From: Actinomycetota bacterium
GTDB taxonomy: Bacteria > Actinomycetota > Acidimicrobiia > Acidimicrobiales > JAJPHE01
Direction of reading: 5' to 3'
DNA: 64,000 bases
NCBI GenBank assembly: GCA_021325435.1
Contig: JAJPHE010000135.1
Coordinates: forward strand, 1 to 64,000
Below, in pieces: positions 43,817-52,771 of this stretch. The translations under genes were made by a program, and so were the position numbers. The number at the start of each line of letters is the position of its first letter. The stretch's first letter is position 1. The notes under the pieces are model-generated. The model was given only the letters and a program-made list of their open reading frames with translations. It had not been told where the DNA came from and did no database searches.

Positions 43817-45951
43817 GACTGGCCTCCGGTCGTGACGAGCTCGGGTTCGGGCGCGTGCTCGGTGAGGTCGGCGGCGGCCCGGGCCACGGCCGTGTCGTCG
43901 AGCTCGACGGTGTCGGCCTTGCGGTCGGCGACCAGGCTGGGCACCAGCACGCCCCTCCGCTCGGCCACGGTGCGCAGCAGGGCGTCGCGGGCCATGTAGA
44001 AGAGCTGGCCCAGGCCGCCGGGGAAGAACAGCAGGAGGAGCACGACGCCGAAGCCGGTCCCCAGCAGGCTGAACTCGTAGGGCAGGAAGTACTGGATGCC
44101 GCGGATGACGATGGCCCCGAGGACCGCCCCGGTCGTGGATCCCATCCCGCCGATGACGATCATCGAGAACAGGAACACCGACAGGTCGGCCGGAAAGCGC
44201 TCGGGGGTCAGCTGCTGCTGGTGGTAGGCGTACAGGGCGCCGGCCACGGCGGCGATGAAACCGGAGGCGGCGAAGGCGGCCAGCTTGGTCCGGACCCGGG
44301 GCACGCCGAGGGACTGGGCCGCCTTCTCGTTGTCGCGCATGGCCACCAGCACCCGGCCCATCCGGGCGTTGCGCAGGTTGCGGGCGACCACGAGGGTGAC
44401 GACGAGGAAGGCGAGGATGAGAAGGTAGAAGCTGCGCTCGTTGGAGACGTCCCACACCCCGAACATGAGCGGCCGCTGGATGGCGCCGGGCACGTTGAAC
44501 AGGCCGAAGGAGAAGATCCAGTTGCCGGCGGCCACGGCGAAGGCGAGGGTCGTGACCCCGAGGAACAGCCCTTGGATGCGCAGGGCCGGGATGCCGATGA
44601 GCAGGGCCGCCGCCGCCCCCGCCGCCCCGGCGATGAGGAGGGTCACGAAGAAGTCCTGGGGGTTGGACGACGCCGCGATGTGGCCGGCGACCAGACCGCC
44701 GACGCCGGCGAGCGCCCACTGGCCGAACGACAGGTGGCCGCCCCACCCGGTGAGGATCACCAGGGAGATGCCGACCATGGCGTAGATGAGGATGTCGGTG
44801 GCCAGGCTGGTCCGGCTGGGCGTCAGCACGAACGGCACGACGACGCCGAGGGCCAGGGCGAGGCCGGCCAGACCCCAGCGGCCGTAGCGCACCTCGGGCA
44901 ACCGCCGCAGCTCGCGGGGTACGGGGCGGACCTCCTCGACCGCCTGCCAGGTGGACGCCCCCGTCTCGAGACGGCCGGTGCGGCGCCGCTGGATCAGCAG
45001 GGCGACGAGGATGACGGCGAAGACCAGCCCGAAGTCGGGGCCGGAGTGGCCGGTGCCGAAGAACAGAACCTGCTGGGCCAGGCTGATCAACAAGGCGGCG
45101 CCGAAGGTGATCGGCAGGCTCTCGAAGCGACCGATGACGGCGGCGCCGAGGGCGTAGGCCAGAAGGGTGTAGCCGCCCAGCGCACCGAACTGGAAGCCGG
45201 TGATCGGGGCCGACAGCACGGCGGTGAGGGCCGACAGGCCGCCGGCGATCGACCAGACGATGAGCGAGACCCGCTTGACGGGCACGCCGAGGAGCCGGGC
45301 CCGGTCGCGGTCGTCGGCGGCGGCCCGGGCGGCCAGGCCGTAGCCGGTTCGCCGCATGAACCACACCAGCCCGGCGATGACCACCGGCGTGATGATCATG
45401 ACCACGATGTGGTCGCCGCGGAACTGCACGCCGCCGTAGTTGAAGCCGAACGACAGCGGGGTCTGGAACCCGGTCTGCATCTTGGCGTTCTTGTTGAGCA
45501 GGGCGGGGATGGCCAGCTCCACCGCCCCGAGGATCTGGGCGACGCCGATGGTCACGACGGTGAGGATGAGGCGGGGCGCCTTGGTGAAGCGGCGGATGAT
45601 GGCGAATTCGATGAGGGCGCTGGACAGCACGGCCGCCACCAGCCCGACGGCGACGGCGGCGTAGAACGGCACCCGGTAGCGCTGGACGAGCTCGGCGGCC
45701 AGGGTGGCGGCGAAGGCGCCCAGCTCGCCCTGGGCGAAGTTGATGATGCGGTTGGTGCGGTAGATGAGAACCAGGCCGATGGCCAACAGGCCGTTCAGGG
45801 CGCCGAGCACCAGGCCCTGGAGGAAGATGCCGTTGGGCACCACCGAGCTCATGAAGTTGGGCAGGTAGCCGCCCACCCCCTTGCCCACCAGCACGATCGC
45901 CACGAAACCGGTCAGGAAGACACCGGCCCCCAGCGCTGCACGCTTCAACAC
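43813..45951 (-). CDS. Fused LivH-LivM permease, locus 1
   Basis: A 712-residue membrane protein joining both LIV permease subunits. The LivH part (to about 340) has GLVLIYRTNRIINFAQGELG and RLLGVPVKRVSLIVWSIAGG; the LivM part has GHLSFGQWALAGVGGLVAGH, RIQGLFLGVTTLAFAVA, the EAA-like loop AMRDNEKAAQSLGVPRVRTK and FSMIVIGGMGSTTGAVLGA. A 50-residue hydrophilic C-tail follows. GTG 45951 starts the recognisable protein; the frame runs 65 codons further upstream without family sequence. It is divergent from the binding protein across 210 bases and heads the operon permease, MFS-LivF, LivG. Confidence 0.93.
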   Translation of the reverse strand: MLKRAALGAGVFLTGFVAIVLVGKGVGGYLPNFMSSVVPNGIFLQGLVLGALNGLLAIGLVLIYRTNRIINFAQGELGAFAATLAAELVQRYRVPFYAAVAVGLVAAVLSSALIEFAIIRRFTKAPRLILTVVTIGVAQILGAVELAIPALLNKNAKMQTGFQTPLSFGFNYGGVQFRGDHIVVMIITPVVIAGLVWFMRRTGYGLAARAAADDRDRARLLGVPVKRVSLIVWSIAGGLSALTAVLSAPITGFQFGALGGYTLLAYALGAAVIGRFESLPITFGAALLISLAQQVLFFGTGHSGPDFGLVFAVILVALLIQRRRTGRLETGASTWQAVEEVRPVPRELRRLPEVRYGRWGLAGLALALGVVVPFVLTPSRTSLATDILIYAMVGISLVILTGWGGHLSFGQWALAGVGGLVAGHIAASSNPQDFFVTLLIAGAAGAAAALLIGIPALRIQGLFLGVTTLAFAVAAGNWIFSFGLFNVPGAIQRPLMFGVWDVSNERSFYLLILAFLVVTLVVARNLRNARMGRVLVAMRDNEKAAQSLGVPRVRTKLAAFAASGFIAAVAGALYAYHQQQLTPERFPADLSVFLFSMIVIGGMGSTTGAVLGAIVIRGIQYFLPYEFSLLGTGFGVVLLLLFFPGGLGQLFYMARDALLRTVAERRGVLVPSLVADRKADTVELDDTAVARAAADLTEHAPEPELVTTGGQS

Positions 45952-45997
45952 CCGTGGCCCCCCATCGCGACGCCGATTGGCTCCCAGAGAGTTAGGC

Positions 45998-46053
45998 GGC
46001 GGACGGCCTTGCTCCTGCCTGGGCGCGCCACGTTCCTCGACGGGCCGTCCGCC
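45998..46053. promoter_or_regulatory. 11-base inverted repeat between LivHM and its binding protein
   Basis: GGCGGACGGCC (45998-46008) and GGCCGTCCGCC (46043-46053) are perfect inverted copies 34 bases apart inside the 210-base divergent gap. They could be a looping operator serving both directions or a leader structure of the permease mRNA. Confidence 0.5.
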
Positions 46054-46161
46054 CCAATCCCACCGGTTGGGCAGGAGTCGACCGTCTGGTGAAGAATGGG
46101 TCAAGACAAGAGGGCCGGTGGCGGGCGGTCCTGAAACCTGGCCCACTCTGGGGGGAAAGCC

Positions 46162-48117
46162 ATGTGGGGGAAGTCGTTACGGGCCGTCGCGGTTCTCGCT
46201 GTCCTGGCCATCGCCGCCGCGGCGTGCTCGAAGCCCGCCAGCCGGGGCGCCAACGGCACGGTCAACGGCTCGAGCAACCACCTACCCGGCACCCCGGGGC
46301 TCGCCACCCCCGGTGCCACCGCGCCGGGGGCGACGCTGCCCAACGGGCAGCCGGCCTCGGGCAACTACACGACGTCGGGTAGCGGCACCGGCGCCAACGG
46401 CTCCTCTCCCCTACCGACCGAGCCCGGTCTGAACAGCTCCTACGCCCTGTCCGTGGGACAGAAGATCTACCCGGTCAGCACCAGTCGGGGGCCCAAGCCC
46501 TACTACCCGGGGGTGGGGGACAACACCATTCAGCTGGACTTCGCCTACGACATCAACGCCTGCGGCGTGAACGTGATCGACGCCATCACCGCGGCCGGCG
46601 GGGTGCTGCCCTCACCGACCCAGTTCTACCGGGCGGCGCCCACCAACCAGCAGCAGTTCGACTCCGACAGCAACGAGTCGATCGCCCTCATGGTCCGGTA
46701 CTGGAACGACCATGCCTTCGACACCGCCGCCTACCTCCCCCACATCCGGCCCCTGATGGGCAACGACCCGGCCAACCAGTTCTTCGGCCGCCACCTCACC
46801 TACAAGATCATCGACGGCGGCTCCAACCAGTGCCCGGACACCACCAAGGCCGCCGCCATCCAGGCCGCCGAGGAGGACCACGCCTTCGCCGTCTACAACA
46901 ACTTCAGCTCCGACGGCGACAGCAGCACCACCGCCTACAACATGGCGGCCGACCTGAACACGGTGGCCCCCAACACCCGGCCCATGCATTTCGGCACCCT
47001 GTGGATGTCGGACAGCATCTACAACCAGTTCGCCCCCTACGCCTGGACCCAGTTCGCCACCGGCACGACGGTGGTGAACCAGCTGGCCTCCTACATCTGC
47101 TCCAAGCTGGTCGGCGGCAAGGCGACCCGTTCGCAGAGCTACCCCGGCAGCACCCGCCGGTTCGGGCTGATCCACAGCAACCAGCCCCAGGACGCGGTGA
47201 TGATCAGCGACTTCAAGGCCGCCCTCAACCGCAGCTGCGCCGGCAAGGGCGGGGCCGGCATCATCGCCAAGGAGGTCTCCTACGACGGGACCGACTTCAC
47301 CAACGCCCAGCGCGACGACACCAACCTGATCGTCCAGATGCACACCGCCACCCCGCCGATCACCTCGATCATCCAGCTCGGCGACCCGGTGCAGTCGCTG
47401 TTCCAGGTGGACGACGCCAGCGCCCAGCGCTACTGGCCCGAGTGGATCTTCGGCAGCTACGGCTACGAGGACTCCAGCACCGTGCAGCGGCTCTGGGACC
47501 AGACCGAGGCCAAGGGTGACTTCGGCATCAGCAGCCTCGGCGTGCCCGGCGGCTTCGGGTTCAGCGCCGGCGACCCGTTCTGGATGTACCACGCCTACCA
47601 CCAGACCGCCCCCGACGGTAAGCCGTGCGACCCGACCAGCGAGGCCGGCATGGACCACGGACAGGGCACCAACGGGGCCATCGCCAACTACTGCAAGGCG
47701 CCCACCCTCCTGCAGACGTGGTACTACGCCATGCTCCCCTCGGTCGGCGGCCTGCTGTTCGCCGGGCCCGACCTGACACCCCAGAACGTCAGCACCGGCC
47801 TGCAGCGCTTCCCCGAGACCCGCTACGGCGGCAACGGGCCGACCGACGACCCTCGACCGGCCCTGGTGGGCGCCGGTCCGGGCAAGTACGGGTTCATCGT
47901 GGACTCGGTGGAGTGGCGCTGGAGGCCGGAGTTCAAGTCCCCCGCACCCGAAGCCAAGGCGGGGTGGGTCGAGTACCCGGACTGCCAGCGCCATTACGTC
48001 CTGTGGCCCAACCAGTTCTCGCCCGGGTGGTCACCCGCCGACCCGCCGTTCAACGCGTGGTGCGGCGCGCCGGGGACCGACTACCCGAGGACGCTGCCCT
48101 CCGACGGGCAGCACTAG
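46162..48117 (+). CDS. Large LIV-type substrate-binding lipoprotein, locus 1
   Basis: A 651-residue exported lipoprotein, far longer than ordinary LivK (about 380). The signal is SLRAVAVLAVLAIAAAACSK with the lipid cysteine near 22. Residues 25-85 are a Gly/Pro/Thr/Asn-rich linker. The rest has type 1 periplasmic binding fold features (LDFAYDINACGVNVIDAITA, RRFGLIHSNQPQDAVMISDF, FGSYGYEDSSTVQRLW) with many aromatic insertions. It is divergently transcribed from the permease operon and is the presumed receptor. The ATG follows GGGGGGAAAG. Confidence 0.88.
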   Translation: MWGKSLRAVAVLAVLAIAAAACSKPASRGANGTVNGSSNHLPGTPGLATPGATAPGATLPNGQPASGNYTTSGSGTGANGSSPLPTEPGLNSSYALSVGQKIYPVSTSRGPKPYYPGVGDNTIQLDFAYDINACGVNVIDAITAAGGVLPSPTQFYRAAPTNQQQFDSDSNESIALMVRYWNDHAFDTAAYLPHIRPLMGNDPANQFFGRHLTYKIIDGGSNQCPDTTKAAAIQAAEEDHAFAVYNNFSSDGDSSTTAYNMAADLNTVAPNTRPMHFGTLWMSDSIYNQFAPYAWTQFATGTTVVNQLASYICSKLVGGKATRSQSYPGSTRRFGLIHSNQPQDAVMISDFKAALNRSCAGKGGAGIIAKEVSYDGTDFTNAQRDDTNLIVQMHTATPPITSIIQLGDPVQSLFQVDDASAQRYWPEWIFGSYGYEDSSTVQRLWDQTEAKGDFGISSLGVPGGFGFSAGDPFWMYHAYHQTAPDGKPCDPTSEAGMDHGQGTNGAIANYCKAPTLLQTWYYAMLPSVGGLLFAGPDLTPQNVSTGLQRFPETRYGGNGPTDDPRPALVGAGPGKYGFIVDSVEWRWRPEFKSPAPEAKAGWVEYPDCQRHYVLWPNQFSPGWSPADPPFNAWCGAPGTDYPRTLPSDGQH

Positions 48118-48127
48118 GGGCCCGCTC

Positions 48128-50353
48128 TCAGCAGGCGTAGTCGCCGTCGTAGTTGCCGGCGCCGGTCTGGACCATCCAGACCGGCCCGCCGCTGAAGCCG
48201 TAGGTGCTCGTGCACCAGGCGGCGGGGTTGTTGGTCGATGTGCCGGTGGGATACCAGACCGGCACCTTGGGCTGGTAGCTGCCGGCGATGACCCCCCACT
48301 GGTAGCTGGTGGAGTAGATGCCGACGGTCATCCCCTGGCCGGCCAGGGCGGCGATGGCGCCCCCGATGACGGCGGCGTTGGCGGTGGTGTCGCCCGACCA
48401 GTAGTTGCCCGTCTCCACGTCCAGCCACCACGTGCCCGAGCTGAGGCGGGAGGAGGCCAGGGCGTCCATCGACTGGACGGCCGACGCCCACCCGTAGTTG
48501 TAGCTCTGGCACACGGTGTCGGAGGAGGCGCAGTTGCCGGCGGGTCCGCTCAGGCCGGCCGAGGCGCTGGCCCCGTTCGGGGAGTTGAGGTTGATGTAGA
48601 CGGTGAGATCAGGGCCGGCCCACCCTGCCTCGGACGACAGGCAGGGGTTGGTGGAGAAGGCGTGGCCGTCGTTGACCCCGACGACGGCGACGGTGTACGG
48701 CGAGCCCGGATAGGGCTGCGGGCACTGGGGCCAGGAGATGTCGTAGCCGGTCGAGCCCGACGGGTAGGGCTCGAGGCCGGCGGCCGGGTCGATGGTGACG
48801 CCGCTGCCGGTGCCGGGGCCGTAGGCCATGGCCCGTACCGGGTCGGGCAATGAGGTGGCGCCGGCCGAGCCCCGGAAGGGGGCGTCGCCGAAGGTGAAGA
48901 TGCCGCCGTCGTCGGCGACCAGCCAGTAGCCGCGCCCGTCGGCGCTGTCGGCCATGCCGGCGATGGGCCGGTTGAGCTTGATGGCGCCGGTCGACCCGTA
49001 GAACACGGCGTCGCCGAAGTCGAAGATGCCGCCGTCGGAGGCCACGAACCGGTAGCCGCCGCCTTTGGGCATGGCCGCCATCCCCACGATGGGCTGGTTG
49101 AGGCGGATGGCGCCGGTCGAGCCGAAGAAGGGGGCGTCGAACGAGAAGATGCCGCCGTCGGTGGCCACCTCCCAGTAGCCGCCGGTGGCGGGGTCGGAGG
49201 CCAGGCCGACCACCGGCTTGTTCAGTCTCACGCCGCCCATCGACCCGTGGAAGACGGCGTCACCGAAGGCGAAGATGCCCCCGTCCGAGGCGGCCATCAG
49301 GTAGCCCTTTCCGTCGGGCGTGGCGGTGATGCCGACGACGGGGGCGGTGAGGTGCACGCCCCGCATCGAGCCGTAGTTGTGGGCGTCGCCGTAGGCGTAG
49401 ACCGACCCGTCCGAGCCGGCCATCCAGTAGCCGCCGCCGTCGGGGGTGGAGGCCACCGCCACGATCGGGGCGGGGATGCTGGAGGCGGCGGCCGACCCGT
49501 ACAGCGACACCCCGCCGTAGGCCAGCACCGCGCCCCGGGTGGTGACCATCCAGTAGCCCGGCGTCAGCGACCCCGGCGGCGGCTCCCCGGCGGCCGACCA
49601 CTGGTCGTCGACCTGGCTCTGGGTCAGGGCGGAGGGGAAGGCGGCCACCTCGTCGATGCTTCCGGAGAAGAACGGCCACGCCGAGGTGAGCCCGGGCCAC
49701 AGCCCGCTGGTCGTCTCCCCCGACACGCCGATCTGCCAGGAGGTCAGCCCCCCCAGCGACGGCCCTTTCGACACCGAGGCGGCGACCTGACCGTCGAGGT
49801 ACAGGGTCGTGTTCGACGACCCGGCCGACAGCACGGCCTGGTGCCAGCCGCCGTCGTTGACGGCGGCGGCCGAGGTGGCGGTGTAGTCGCCGTTCTGGGC
49901 CAGCGATCCCCTGAGGTGGCCGTCGGTCCCCACCCACAGGACGGGCTGGTAGCTCGACGGCGAGCAGCCGACGGCGCAGTCCTGGGCGCCGACGATCACC
50001 CCCGAGCCGGTCGTCTTGAACCAGGCCTCGACGCTGACGCTGGCCGCCCCGGAGGACACCGGCGGCGGGATGGACACGTAGCCCGTCTTGCCGTCGAAGC
50101 CAGCCGCCGGGTCCGAGTCGGTGCGTAGCGCCCCGGGCACGCCGAGGGTGACGCCGCCGTGGTAGGTGCCCGGGCCGGTCTTGCCGCTCGAGTCCGCCGC
50201 GCTGGTGGCCCCGGGGGCCTCGTCCAGCCGGTAGTAGGCCGACGGGCCGCCGGCCAGCACGGCCTGGGCGTAGGCGCTGGTGGCCGCAGCCGAGGCGGGG
50301 GCCGCCGTGACCATCGGGGCCAGGCCGACCAGGCCGGCCAGCACGGCCACCAT
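48128..50353 (-). CDS. Exported LamG, six-repeat, GH25-like protein
   Basis: A 741-residue exported protein in three parts. A LamG/concanavalin-type lectin fold spans about 30-235 (YAQAVLAGGPSAYYRLDEAP, VEAWFKTTGSG, FFSGSIDEVAAFPSAL). Six 42-residue repeats (about 247-498, core GYWLVADDGGIFTFGDAPFR) follow. A C-terminal GH25-like barrel (GSTGYDISWPQCPQPYPGSP, TWWLDVETGNYW, QGMTVGIYSTSYQWG) ends the chain. It may cut peptidoglycan or another glycan. From the ATG at 50353 the signal peptide lacks a basic N-region; the Arg-rich codons just upstream suggest a non-standard start, perhaps CTG at 50419. Confidence 0.85.
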   Translation of the reverse strand: MVAVLAGLVGLAPMVTAAPASAAATSAYAQAVLAGGPSAYYRLDEAPGATSAADSSGKTGPGTYHGGVTLGVPGALRTDSDPAAGFDGKTGYVSIPPPVSSGAASVSVEAWFKTTGSGVIVGAQDCAVGCSPSSYQPVLWVGTDGHLRGSLAQNGDYTATSAAAVNDGGWHQAVLSAGSSNTTLYLDGQVAASVSKGPSLGGLTSWQIGVSGETTSGLWPGLTSAWPFFSGSIDEVAAFPSALTQSQVDDQWSAAGEPPPGSLTPGYWMVTTRGAVLAYGGVSLYGSAAASSIPAPIVAVASTPDGGGYWMAGSDGSVYAYGDAHNYGSMRGVHLTAPVVGITATPDGKGYLMAASDGGIFAFGDAVFHGSMGGVRLNKPVVGLASDPATGGYWEVATDGGIFSFDAPFFGSTGAIRLNQPIVGMAAMPKGGGYRFVASDGGIFDFGDAVFYGSTGAIKLNRPIAGMADSADGRGYWLVADDGGIFTFGDAPFRGSAGATSLPDPVRAMAYGPGTGSGVTIDPAAGLEPYPSGSTGYDISWPQCPQPYPGSPYTVAVVGVNDGHAFSTNPCLSSEAGWAGPDLTVYINLNSPNGASASAGLSGPAGNCASSDTVCQSYNYGWASAVQSMDALASSRLSSGTWWLDVETGNYWSGDTTANAAVIGGAIAALAGQGMTVGIYSTSYQWGVIAGSYQPKVPVWYPTGTSTNNPAAWCTSTYGFSGGPVWMVQTGAGNYDGDYAC

Positions 50354-50492
50354 GGGCGCGCCGCGCCGGCGTCCGGACGCGGCCGGTGGCGTCCGATGGG
50401 ATCTCTGGTCCCGCGACAGGGCACCGCCGTCAACGATGGTTGAACTGATCGGTCGCCGGCCGCCGATCTTTAGCCATCCGATGGCCGCCGCC

Positions 50493-50498
50493 TACGGT
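50493..50498 (+). promoter_or_regulatory. Leaderless-type -10 box (YqeY gene)
   Basis: TACGGT ends seven bases before the GTG at 50506, which decides that start over the ATG at 50518. Confidence 0.4.
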
Positions 50499-50505
50499 GG
50501 CGCCG

Positions 50506-50871
50506 GTGGAGGGAGGGATGCTCCGGACCAGGCTCCGGGCCGCTCTTTCGGCGGCCATGCGGGCCCGCGACGCCACCAGCGTGGCCGCCCTGCGGTCGTC
50601 CCTCGGGGCCATCGACAACGCCGAGGCGGTCGAGAGTGGCTCGGCGTCCCTCTCCGGGCGCCCGGCCGGGGTCATCGCCGGGGCCGTCAGCGGGCTGGGG
50701 GCCGGGGAGGTCGAGCGCCGCCAGCTCACGGAAGCCGAGATGGAGGCGGTGGTGGGCCGGGAGGTCGCCGAGCGATTGGAGGCCGCCGCCGAGTACGAAG
50801 GTCTGGGCCAGCCGGAGGCGGCCGCCCGGTTGCGGGCCGAGGCCGAGGTCCTCCGGGCCCAGCTGCCCTGA
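50506..50871 (+). CDS. GatB/YqeY-domain protein
   Basis: A 121-residue helical protein similar to YqeY, a domain also found in the tRNA amidotransferase subunit GatB. Present are RTRLRAALSAAMRARDATSV, LRSSLGAIDNAEAVE and the C-terminal EVAERLEAAAEYEGLGQPEA. It is shorter than the usual 148 residues because the C-terminal bundle ends early. Function unproven; tRNA-related binding is possible. ATG 50518 is an alternative start with GGAGGGAGGG directly before it. Confidence 0.85.
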   Translation: MEGGMLRTRLRAALSAAMRARDATSVAALRSSLGAIDNAEAVESGSASLSGRPAGVIAGAVSGLGAGEVERRQLTEAEMEAVVGREVAERLEAAAEYEGLGQPEAAARLRAEAEVLRAQLP

Positions 50872-50877
50872 CCGGGC

Positions 50878-51180
50878 TCAGGCCACGGCGGCGTCGAGCT
50901 CGAGCAGCTCGGAGTGGCGCACCACGGCCTGGGCCAGCAGCTCGTCGAGGAACTCGAGGGCCACCGGAGGAAGCCCGCGGGCCAGCTCCCCGAGGGCCTC
51001 CGACAGCATCCGCGAGCAGGCGACGATGTCGCCGAGCAGGGCCCGGCGGGCCTCGTCGTGGCCCCAGGCGTCCCCCAGCTGGGCCGCCATCGACGAGAGG
51101 ACCTGCATCCGCTCCAGCAGGGCGGTCGCCAGGTCCGACTGGCGGGATGCGCCCCCGGCGGCGGCGTTGCGGTGCTGCAC
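50878..51180 (-). CDS. Small helical protein, unknown
   Basis: A 100-residue protein, nearly all predicted helix (ATALLERMQVLSSMAAQLGD, LLGDIVACSRMLSEALGELA, VALEFLDELLAQAVVRHSEL), probably a helical bundle. The family is not recognised and no motif points to a function. It converges with YqeY across six bases. The GTG start is uncertain. The 208 bases upstream hold no other gene; they include a less GC-rich stretch (51250-51300) that probably carries divergent promoters. Confidence 0.6.
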   Translation of the reverse strand: MQHRNAAAGGASRQSDLATALLERMQVLSSMAAQLGDAWGHDEARRALLGDIVACSRMLSEALGELARGLPPVALEFLDELLAQAVVRHSELLELDAAVA

Positions 51181-51388
51181 TCTCTGCTCTCCCTCAATCC
51201 TGCGCTGGTCGGGCGGTACCGGCCCGGTGCGCTTCCGCCGGTGTACTTCTTCGTCCGGAAGTTAGCCACCTCTAAAGGGTTGGTCAATTATCTCCCCTTC
51301 GCCCGGTTTGCTCCGGCGGCGGGCCGCCGACGGGTGGGAGCGCGGTCGGGAGGTTGGCCGGCGGGACGGGGGGTTACAAGCATCTCCC

Positions 51389-52189
51389 GTGAGCTCGGAG
51401 GTGACCTCCGCCTTCCAGCGGACCGTCGACCAGGGCCACAGCCGCCTGACCCGGACGTGGCCCTCGCTGTTCGCCACCGGCGTGGTCGGCGGGGTGGACG
51501 TCAGCCTCGGGGTGCTGGCCCTGCTGGTCGTGGAGCGCGACACCCACAGCCCCCTCCTCGGCGCCCTGGCCTTCCCCATCGGGTTCATCGCCCTCACCCT
51601 GGCCAACAGCGAGCTGTTCACCGAGAACTTCCTGGTGCCGGTGGCGGCGGTGGCGGCCGGCAACGACTCCTTCCCCCGGTTGCTGCGCCTGTGGGCCGGC
51701 ACCCTGGCCGCCAACCTGGTCGGGGCCTGGGTGGTCATGGGGCTGGTGGTCACCGGCTTCCGGGCCCTGGGCCCGGTGGCGGTGAAGGTGGCGACCAAGG
51801 CGGCGACCCAGCCGCTCGACCTGCACACCCTGGCCAACATGGTCATCGCCGGGGCCGTCATCACCCTCATGACGTGGATGGAGCGCAGCACCGAGTCGGT
51901 GATGGCCAAGCTGACGGCGGCGGCCATCGCCGCCTTCCTGCTGGCGGCCGGGCCCATGGACCACGCCATCGTGGTCTCGATCGAGATGTTCGCCGCCCTC
52001 CACGCCGGCGCCCCGTTCGGCTACTCGCATTGGCTCGGCTTTCTGGGCTGGTCCGTGCTCGGGAACATGCTCGGCGGCCTCGGGCTGGTGACCGTGCTGC
52101 GCATGGTGCAGGTGGGTAGTGACGTGCTGGCCGAGGAGCGGCGCCGGCCACCGGAGGAACCCCGGCGGGAGGAGGACACAACCGAATGA
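51389..52189 (+). CDS. Formate/nitrite transporter (FNT) family channel
   Basis: A 266-residue membrane protein with six helices, closest to the YfdC-like branch of FNT. GALAFPIGFIALTLANSELF then TENFLVPVAAVAAG carries the conserved ELFTEN; WAGTLAANLVGAWVVMGLVV and GWSVLGNMLGGLGLVTVLR are the later repeats. FNT channels pass formate, nitrite, hydrosulfide or lactate. The C-terminal 25 residues are charged. The frame opens at 51308, but GTG 51389 begins the family sequence. DUF421 follows 28 bases later, probably in the same operon. Confidence 0.88.
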   Translation: MSSEVTSAFQRTVDQGHSRLTRTWPSLFATGVVGGVDVSLGVLALLVVERDTHSPLLGALAFPIGFIALTLANSELFTENFLVPVAAVAAGNDSFPRLLRLWAGTLAANLVGAWVVMGLVVTGFRALGPVAVKVATKAATQPLDLHTLANMVIAGAVITLMTWMERSTESVMAKLTAAAIAAFLLAAGPMDHAIVVSIEMFAALHAGAPFGYSHWLGFLGWSVLGNMLGGLGLVTVLRMVQVGSDVLAEERRRPPEEPRREEDTTE

Positions 52190-52217
52190 GCGGAACGAGC
52201 GACGAGCGAGGTGGCCG

Positions 52218-52763
52218 ATGAGCTGGCTGGATGGTCATGTCGGCGAGCTGGGTCAGGTGGCGGCCAGGGCCGGGCTGATCTACGCCACCGCCCTCCTGGG
52301 GCTGCGCTTCGCCCAGCGTCGGACGCTGGCCCAGTGGACGGCCATCGACTTCGCCGCCGCCGTGGCCATCGGGTCGATCATGGGCCGCACCGCCCTGGCC
52401 CACGACCAGTCGGTGCTGATGGGCGTGGTCGCCCTGGCCACCATCGTGGCCGCCCACTGGGTGATGAGCACCGCCCGCTTCAGTTCCGGCTTCGCCAAGC
52501 TGGTCGACCACCGGGTGCGCCTGCTGGTGGTGGACGGACGGCTCCGGCGCGACCAGATGCGGATCTGCGGCCTGACCGAGAACGACGTGCTGGCCCAGCT
52601 GCGCGAGAAGGGCTACTTCACCCTCGAGGGTCTGCGCTACGTCCTCTACGAGACCAAAGGCGGGCTCACGGTGGTGCCCGAGACGGCTGGGGGCCGGGCC
52701 GAGCTGATCGAGGTGGGGTTGCGCGACGCCACCGGACACGACGAGCCCACTGTCCTGCGCTGA
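52218..52763 (+). CDS. DUF421 (YetF-like) membrane protein
   Basis: A 181-residue protein with three N-terminal membrane segments (ARAGLIYATALLGLRFAQRR, FAAAVAIGSIMGRTALAH, SVLMGVVALATIVAAHWVMS) and a cytosolic C-terminal DUF421 domain (VRLLVVDGRLRRDQMRICGL, TENDVLAQLREKG, LRYVLYETKGGLTVVPE). It is smaller than B. subtilis YetF, which has a second C-terminal domain. The function is unknown. It lies 28 bases after the FNT gene. Confidence 0.87.
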   Translation: MSWLDGHVGELGQVAARAGLIYATALLGLRFAQRRTLAQWTAIDFAAAVAIGSIMGRTALAHDQSVLMGVVALATIVAAHWVMSTARFSSGFAKLVDHRVRLLVVDGRLRRDQMRICGLTENDVLAQLREKGYFTLEGLRYVLYETKGGLTVVPETAGGRAELIEVGLRDATGHDEPTVLR

Positions 52764-52771
52764 GGCGGGGC

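Noticed and set aside
43855-46092. Plus-strand open frame of 745 codons opposite the fused permease
   Set aside because: It is a shadow of the LivHM gene: its composition is Gly/Asp/Gln/His-rich without domains, as expected from the complement of GC-rich membrane-protein codons.
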